A stretch of DNA of 42,130 nt from a virus. The notes beneath the pieces were generated by a model that saw only the letters and a list, made by a program, of their open reading frames with translations, ran no database searches and was not told the origin of the DNA. The position numbers and the translations under genes are program-made. The DNA lies in IMG/VR virus record IMGVR_UViG_3300021425_000067, positions 1 through 42,130 of that record. One strand, written 5' to 3'. Below are positions 38,613-42,130 of this stretch, piece by piece; position 1 is the first letter of the stretch; each line of letters starts with the position of its first letter.

Positions 38613-38920
38613 GACAACAAGAGATCAGGGATACTATCCTTAAGACGTTCCCTGAACTTGAACCTGACGATGTTCGTTCTACTGCTATGGGCCAGTCAGG
38701 GGAAGATATACAACTGTCTCCAAAGGCACGAGACATTCTTCCCCTGTCTATAGAAGTAAAGCGACGAAAGAGCCTAGCAACCGTATACGACTGGATTGAA
38801 CAAGCAAAGCAAGACGGTCAATATGAACCTGTTGTTTTCTTCCGTGGGGATAGAAAAGATTGGGTTGTTATGGTTGGTCTGGAACACTATATGGAACTTG
38901 TAAGTAAGTGGAGAAAGTAA
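38573..38920 (+). CDS. PD-(D/E)XK-type nuclease, resolvase-like
   Basis: This 115-residue protein has a basic start (TARSSKAKGRLGQQEIRDTI), GQSGEDIQLSP with Asp45, and SIEVKRRKS with Glu61-Val62-Lys63. This is the D...ExK pattern of small Holliday junction resolvases and related endonucleases. It follows the exonuclease gene (40 bp overlap), where T7-like modules often carry a junction-cutting enzyme. I prefer that role, but repair nuclease is possible. Confidence 0.78.
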   Translation: MATARSSKAKGRLGQQEIRDTILKTFPELEPDDVRSTAMGQSGEDIQLSPKARDILPLSIEVKRRKSLATVYDWIEQAKQDGQYEPVVFFRGDRKDWVVMVGLEHYMELVSKWRK

Positions 38921-39462
38921 TGGGCAAACGGTCTAACTTTGAACGTGTTGAAAGAGATTATTACCCGACACCAATAGAGGCCGTTGCACCTTTGATCGAC
39001 CATCTTCCGCAGGAGACTTTTGACTTTGTTGAACCTTGTGCAGGAGATGGTCGGTTAATCCAACATATACACGATCTTACAGATGGACATGGGACTTGTA
39101 TATATGCTTGCGACATTGAACCTAGACATCCCGACATTGTTCAGCATGATGCTCTTGATATTGACTTTGGTGGCTATGAGGTAATGGACTTCTGTATTAC
39201 TAACCCACCGTGGGAACGTAACTTCTTACATCAGTTTATAGAACACTGGATAGACATTTGTCCTACTTGGTTGTTGTTTGATGCAGACTGGATGCATACT
39301 AAACAGTCAGCTAAACTTATGACATACTGTTCTAGAGTTGTCAGTGTTGGCAGAGTTAAGTGGATAGAAGGTTCAAAGCATACAGGTAAGGACAACTGTT
39401 GTTGGTATCTATTCGATCAGAACGATAAAGGCCCGACTGAATTTTACGGAAGGCTAATGTGA
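38920..39462 (+). CDS. Adenine-type SAM-dependent DNA methyltransferase-like protein
   Basis: I start at ATG 38920 (GGAGAAAG upstream, overlap with the previous stop). This 180-residue protein has DYYPTPIEAV, the SAM-binding VEPCAGDGRL (motif I), DIEPRHPDIVQHDALDID and the catalytic motif NPPW (residues about 99-102), as in N6-adenine methyltransferases. No target-recognition domain is visible, so specificity cannot be read. It may shield phage DNA from host restriction, or modify the GANTC-rich control region. Confidence 0.82.
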   Translation: MGKRSNFERVERDYYPTPIEAVAPLIDHLPQETFDFVEPCAGDGRLIQHIHDLTDGHGTCIYACDIEPRHPDIVQHDALDIDFGGYEVMDFCITNPPWERNFLHQFIEHWIDICPTWLLFDADWMHTKQSAKLMTYCSRVVSVGRVKWIEGSKHTGKDNCCWYLFDQNDKGPTEFYGRLM

Positions 39463-39656
39463 TGCCACTAATGGACTATATGGAACTCTTCGAGATGATA
39501 AAGCAAGAAGAAGATGTAGAAGGGCTACGACGAAAAGCTACATACTTGCTTATGTCAAAATGTCAAGAAGATGAAACAGTAAGTGAAGAAGAGTTTCTAG
39601 CCTTTGCAGAATATGCAGCTATAAACTTAGGAACAACGGAAGGAATGATACATTGA
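39462..39656 (+). CDS. 64-residue acidic hypothetical protein
   Basis: ATG 39462 overlaps the methyltransferase stop (TGATG), with GGAAGG upstream; a GTG start at 39459 is less likely. The product is an acidic helix set (MPLMDYMELFEMIKQEEDVE, SEEEFLAFAEYAAINLG). No family is recognised. It overlaps the MazG start by four bases. Confidence 0.66.
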   Translation: MPLMDYMELFEMIKQEEDVEGLRRKATYLLMSKCQEDETVSEEEFLAFAEYAAINLGTTEGMIH

Positions 39657-40015
39657 TTAGTCGTGAAGATATAGAAGCATTTGAATACTTCAGTCAGACA
39701 GAGATGGAGATGAATGTATATCAGAACGCAGCAGCCCAGACAGCTATCTATAAGCATGAGCATCAGGTTATCTATCCTGCGTTAGGACTAGCAGCAGAAG
39801 CAGGTGAGGTAGCTAATAAGGTCAAGAAGATACTACGTGATGGTAAGTTTGATCGTGAGGCTATTGCTGATGAAGTAGGAGACTGCCTGTGGTACATTGC
39901 TGCATTGTGTCGTGACCTAAACGTAAGCATGTCAGACCTTGCTGCAGCTAACCTGAAGAAACTTCAAGACCGCAAAGAACGTGGGGTCATTAGTGGAAAT
40001 GGAGACAAAAGGTAA
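39653..40015 (+). CDS. mazG: MazG-like nucleotide pyrophosphohydrolase
   Basis: This 120-residue protein begins with TTG 39653 overlapping the previous stop; an alternative is an internal ATG at residue 18. The fold markers are EAGEVANKVKKIL, then DEVGDCLWYIAALC with the acidic E-x2-D residues that hold magnesium. It splits nucleoside triphosphates to monophosphates. Phage MazG proteins are thought to lower (p)ppGpp or clean the dNTP pool. It lies in the nucleotide-metabolism part of the array. Confidence 0.9.
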   Translation: MISREDIEAFEYFSQTEMEMNVYQNAAAQTAIYKHEHQVIYPALGLAAEAGEVANKVKKILRDGKFDREAIADEVGDCLWYIAALCRDLNVSMSDLAAANLKKLQDRKERGVISGNGDKR

Positions 40016-40245
40016 TGACTGGTATGATTGGTGTAGAGACTGTAGAGGAACACGAAGATGGCAGTGCAACCTATCAGTTTCACCTTGATAATAATTGTGC
40101 CAAGTTGTTGCAAGAAGAGGGTTTAAAGTTGGTACTCTACTGTGCAGCAGCTAAGTTAGACCTGCAAGTAGTGTATGATTTTATAGAGGATCATATCAAG
40201 AGAGATGAACTAACAGAATATAAATTTGGAGATGTAAGTGAGTAA
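40015..40245 (+). CDS. 76-residue hypothetical protein
   Basis: Start shares one base with the MazG stop. The product TGMIGVETVEEHEDGSATYQ, then FHLDNNCAKLLQEEGLKLVL and an acidic helical end, is seen in my memory in other marine phages without function. It overlaps the DUF1127 gene by 8 bp. Confidence 0.68.
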   Translation: MTGMIGVETVEEHEDGSATYQFHLDNNCAKLLQEEGLKLVLYCAAAKLDLQVVYDFIEDHIKRDELTEYKFGDVSE

Positions 40246-40447
40246 GAAAAAGACAGGTATGACTTGGTTCTGGCGGTTTCTAAACTATATAGCAACATGG
40301 CGAGAACACAGAAATACAATTAAACAGCTTAATGCTTTAAGCGACAAGGAACTAGCAGACATAGGAATTAGTCGTGCAGACATTGACCGTCTAGTATGGC
40401 TAGGTGAAGACAAAACAATGCGTGGACGAGGAAAAGAACAAGAATGA
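40238..40447 (+). CDS. DUF1127 (YjiS-like) small basic protein
   Basis: This 69-residue protein starts at GTG 40238 with GGAG six bases upstream. The second half is the DUF1127 motif: WREHRNTIKQLNALSDKELA, then DIGISRADIDRLVW. The family is abundant in Alphaproteobacteria; members there (for example CcaF1 of Rhodobacter) bind RNA and affect stress and small RNA levels. In a phage it may be a captured host regulator that acts on host mRNA. The next gene, nrdJ, starts inside its stop (ATGA). Confidence 0.88.
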   Translation: MSKKKTGMTWFWRFLNYIATWREHRNTIKQLNALSDKELADIGISRADIDRLVWLGEDKTMRGRGKEQE

Positions 40448-42130
40448 ACAATATGCTCCCTACCCCCTATCAAAACTTTATTGCACTATCACGTTATGCA
40501 CGTTGGACAGGTGAAAAGCGTGAAACTTGGTCAGAGACAGTTGACCGATACATTGACAATATCGTTAAACCCCTAACAGGTGAAGACAGTTACATCAAAG
40601 ATATTCGTGATGCTATCTTAGACCTACAGGTTATGCCCTCTATGCGATCTATGATGACTGCAGGGCCAGCAGCAGCACGAGACAATACGTGTATGTACAA
40701 CTGCTCTTACGTAGCTGTAGACAAGCCTAAACGCTTTGATGAAGCTATGTTTATCCTGTTGTGTGGTACAGGGGTGGGGTTCTCTGTTGAACGACAATAC
40801 ATTCAGAAGCTACCAGAAGTACCAGAGAAGATATTCAAGTCTGAGACAACAATCGTAGTTAAGGATAGTAAAGAAGGTTGGGCTAAAGCGTACCGACAAT
40901 TACTAGCTCTACTGTGGTCAGGTGAGATTCCTAAGTGGGATGTATCTAAGGTACGACCTGCAGGTGCAAGACTAAAGACCTTCGGTGGTCGTGCATCAGG
41001 GCCAGCACCTTTGGTAGACTTGTTCAACTTCACTGTCGATAAGTTCTTAAATGCTACAGGACGTAAGCTGACATCTATTGAGTGTCACGACATAATGTGT
41101 AAGATCGGTGAGATTGTGGTTGTAGGTGGTGTACGCCGTAGTGCTATGATCAGTTTGTCTAACCTGTCAGACGACAAAATGCGTCATGCTAAGTCAGGTC
41201 AATGGTGGGAAAATTATGGACACCGTGCATTAGCTAACAACTCTGTCGCTTACACTGATAAGCCAGATGCAGAGACATTCATGCGTGAATGGACGGCATT
41301 GATCGAAAGTAAGTCAGGTGAACGAGGTATCTTTAATCGTCAGGCATCACAGAAGCAAGCAGCAAAGAATGGTCGTCGTAATCCAGACAGTGACTTCGGG
41401 ACGAATCCGTGTTCGGAAATCATCCTCAAAAATGCGCAGTTCTGCAACCTTACTGAGTGCGTAGTACGTGCTACTGACAGTATTGAAGACATAGAACGCA
41501 AGGTAAAATATGCGACTATCTTAGGTACGATCCAATCTACCTATACAAAGTTTCCGTACCTATCCAAGGATTGGGCAGATAATACGGAAGAAGAGCGTCT
41601 GCTAGGTGTAAGTCTAACAGGCATCATGGACAATCCGCTAATGACCAGTGCGAATGCTGGGTTAGCTAAAACACTGGAGCATCTAAAAAATGTCGCTATT
41701 AATACTAATGCTGAATGGTCTGAGCGCCTTGGTATCCCTACTTCTGCTGCTATCACTTGTGTCAAACCTAGTGGCACTGTCTCCCAACTTGTTGATTCTG
41801 CTAGTGGGATACACGCTCGTCACAGCCCTTATTACATCCGTACGGTGCGTGGAGACAATAAAGACCCACTTACCCAATTCTTGATTGATCAGGGTGTACC
41901 TAACGAACCTTGTGTGATGAAAGGTGACACGACAACAGTGTTCAGTTTCCCACAGAAAGCCCCAGCAGGTGCAGTAACACGTAACGATATGACAGCCATC
42001 GAACAGTTAGAAACATGGCTTACGTATCAACGACACTGGTGTGAACATAAACCTAGCATTACTGTGTCAGTTCGTGACCATGAATGGGTATCTGTAGGTG
42101 CATTTGTGTATGAGCATTTTGACGAGATGT
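40444..42130 (+). CDS. nrdJ: Adenosylcobalamin-dependent ribonucleotide reductase, N-terminal and central part (continues at 1)
   Basis: The gene runs past the right end and closes at 339, total 632 residues. N-terminal Cys83 and Cys87 lie in NTCMYNCSYV. The active site is NPCSEI with Cys323, the presumed thiyl radical, and Cys334 eleven residues on in FCNL, the same spacing as Cys408/Cys419 in the Lactobacillus enzyme. The C-terminal pair is Cys621/Cys626. It makes deoxyribonucleotides using coenzyme B12 and needs no oxygen, so host cobalamin supply matters. Allosteric region is compact compared with cellular forms. ATG overlaps the DUF1127 stop. Confidence 0.95.
   Translation, partial: MNNMLPTPYQNFIALSRYARWTGEKRETWSETVDRYIDNIVKPLTGEDSYIKDIRDAILDLQVMPSMRSMMTAGPAAARDNTCMYNCSYVAVDKPKRFDEAMFILLCGTGVGFSVERQYIQKLPEVPEKIFKSETTIVVKDSKEGWAKAYRQLLALLWSGEIPKWDVSKVRPAGARLKTFGGRASGPAPLVDLFNFTVDKFLNATGRKLTSIECHDIMCKIGEIVVVGGVRRSAMISLSNLSDDKMRHAKSGQWWENYGHRALANNSVAYTDKPDAETFMREWTALIESKSGERGIFNRQASQKQAAKNGRRNPDSDFGTNPCSEIILKNAQFCNLTECVVRATDSIEDIERKVKYATILGTIQSTYTKFPYLSKDWADNTEEERLLGVSLTGIMDNPLMTSANAGLAKTLEHLKNVAINTNAEWSERLGIPTSAAITCVKPSGTVSQLVDSASGIHARHSPYYIRTVRGDNKDPLTQFLIDQGVPNEPCVMKGDTTTVFSFPQKAPAGAVTRNDMTAIEQLETWLTYQRHWCEHKPSITVSVRDHEWVSVGAFVYEHFDEM
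42004..42130. repeat. Terminal overlap, right copy
   Basis: Matches 1-127 with two silent differences at 42006 and 42007. Counting it once gives a genome of about 42,003 bp. Both copies lie inside nrdJ. Confidence 0.9.

Noticed and set aside
1-42130. tRNA genes, integrase or CI-like repressor
   Set aside because: I looked for T-loop patterns, tyrosine/serine recombinase motifs and helix-turn-helix repressor genes and saw none that I could support by eye.

Overview
This window is one essentially complete double-stranded DNA phage genome, about 42,003 bp long. Bases 1-127 recur at 42004-42130, so the sequence closes on itself in the middle of a ribonucleotide reductase gene (start 40444, stop 339 across the junction). 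The structural genes are those of a long-tailed, siphovirus-type phage: terminase, portal, protease and scaffold, major capsid, connectors, tail tube, tail chaperones with a -1 frameshift, a 1245-residue tape measure, and fibres. I see no integrase, excisionase or CI-like repressor, and the DNA polymerase has Tyr at the position where virulent phages often have Tyr, so a lytic life style is most likely. The host is inferred to be a marine alphaproteobacterium, probably Rhodobacterales. The reasons are a phage-borne DUF1127 protein (a family abundant in that class), a DUF1289 protein, a B12-dependent reductase, and a striking concentration of GANTC, the alphaproteobacterial CcrM methylation site, in the control regions.

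Layout. (1) 29343-42130 continuing into 1-2286 is one long rightward array: about twelve small early genes of mostly unknown function (one a SleB-like wall hydrolase), ThyX, a sigma-70 family factor, a T7-like replisome (primase-helicase, family A polymerase, gp2.5-like SSB, 5'-3' exonuclease, a small nuclease), an adenine methyltransferase, MazG, DUF1127, NrdJ, DUF1289, glutaredoxin, a nuclease-like protein, PhoH and DUF3310. (2) A bidirectional terminator at 2291-2331 separates it from the convergent leftward late array, 25918 down to 2352: terminase, head, tail, fibres and a lysis cassette (M15 endopeptidase, small membrane proteins, holin candidate, u-spanin candidate). (3) A third, leftward cassette of five genes (28486 down to 26635) ends in its own UUCG terminator. 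It lies between two long non-coding control regions, 25919-26634 and 28487-29342.

The most notable content is regulatory. The phage encodes a sigma factor (32543-33088), and exactly three places in the genome that I found, all directly ahead of operon starts, carry an identical bipartite promoter: TGTTAC, 17 bp, CTTATA, with an A-rich spacer ending in GCA. They lie before the terminase operon, the primase-helicase gene and the SSB gene. This looks like a phage sigma regulon. The control region 28487-29342 holds 23 GANTC sites in about 600 bp, whereas the replication genes 33200-37061 hold three in 3.9 kb. The cluster includes a 29-bp tandem array with two GANTC sites per unit and is followed by four CCCCACAGTGGAAATTA-type repeats just before the first early gene. 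I infer that this is the replication origin and early control region, possibly sensitive to host adenine methylation.

Proposed cycle: host RNA polymerase reads the early array. ThyX, NrdJ, MazG and glutaredoxin build and clean nucleotide pools for the T7-like replisome. The phage sigma factor then opens the replication and late promoters, and the late array builds and releases virions.
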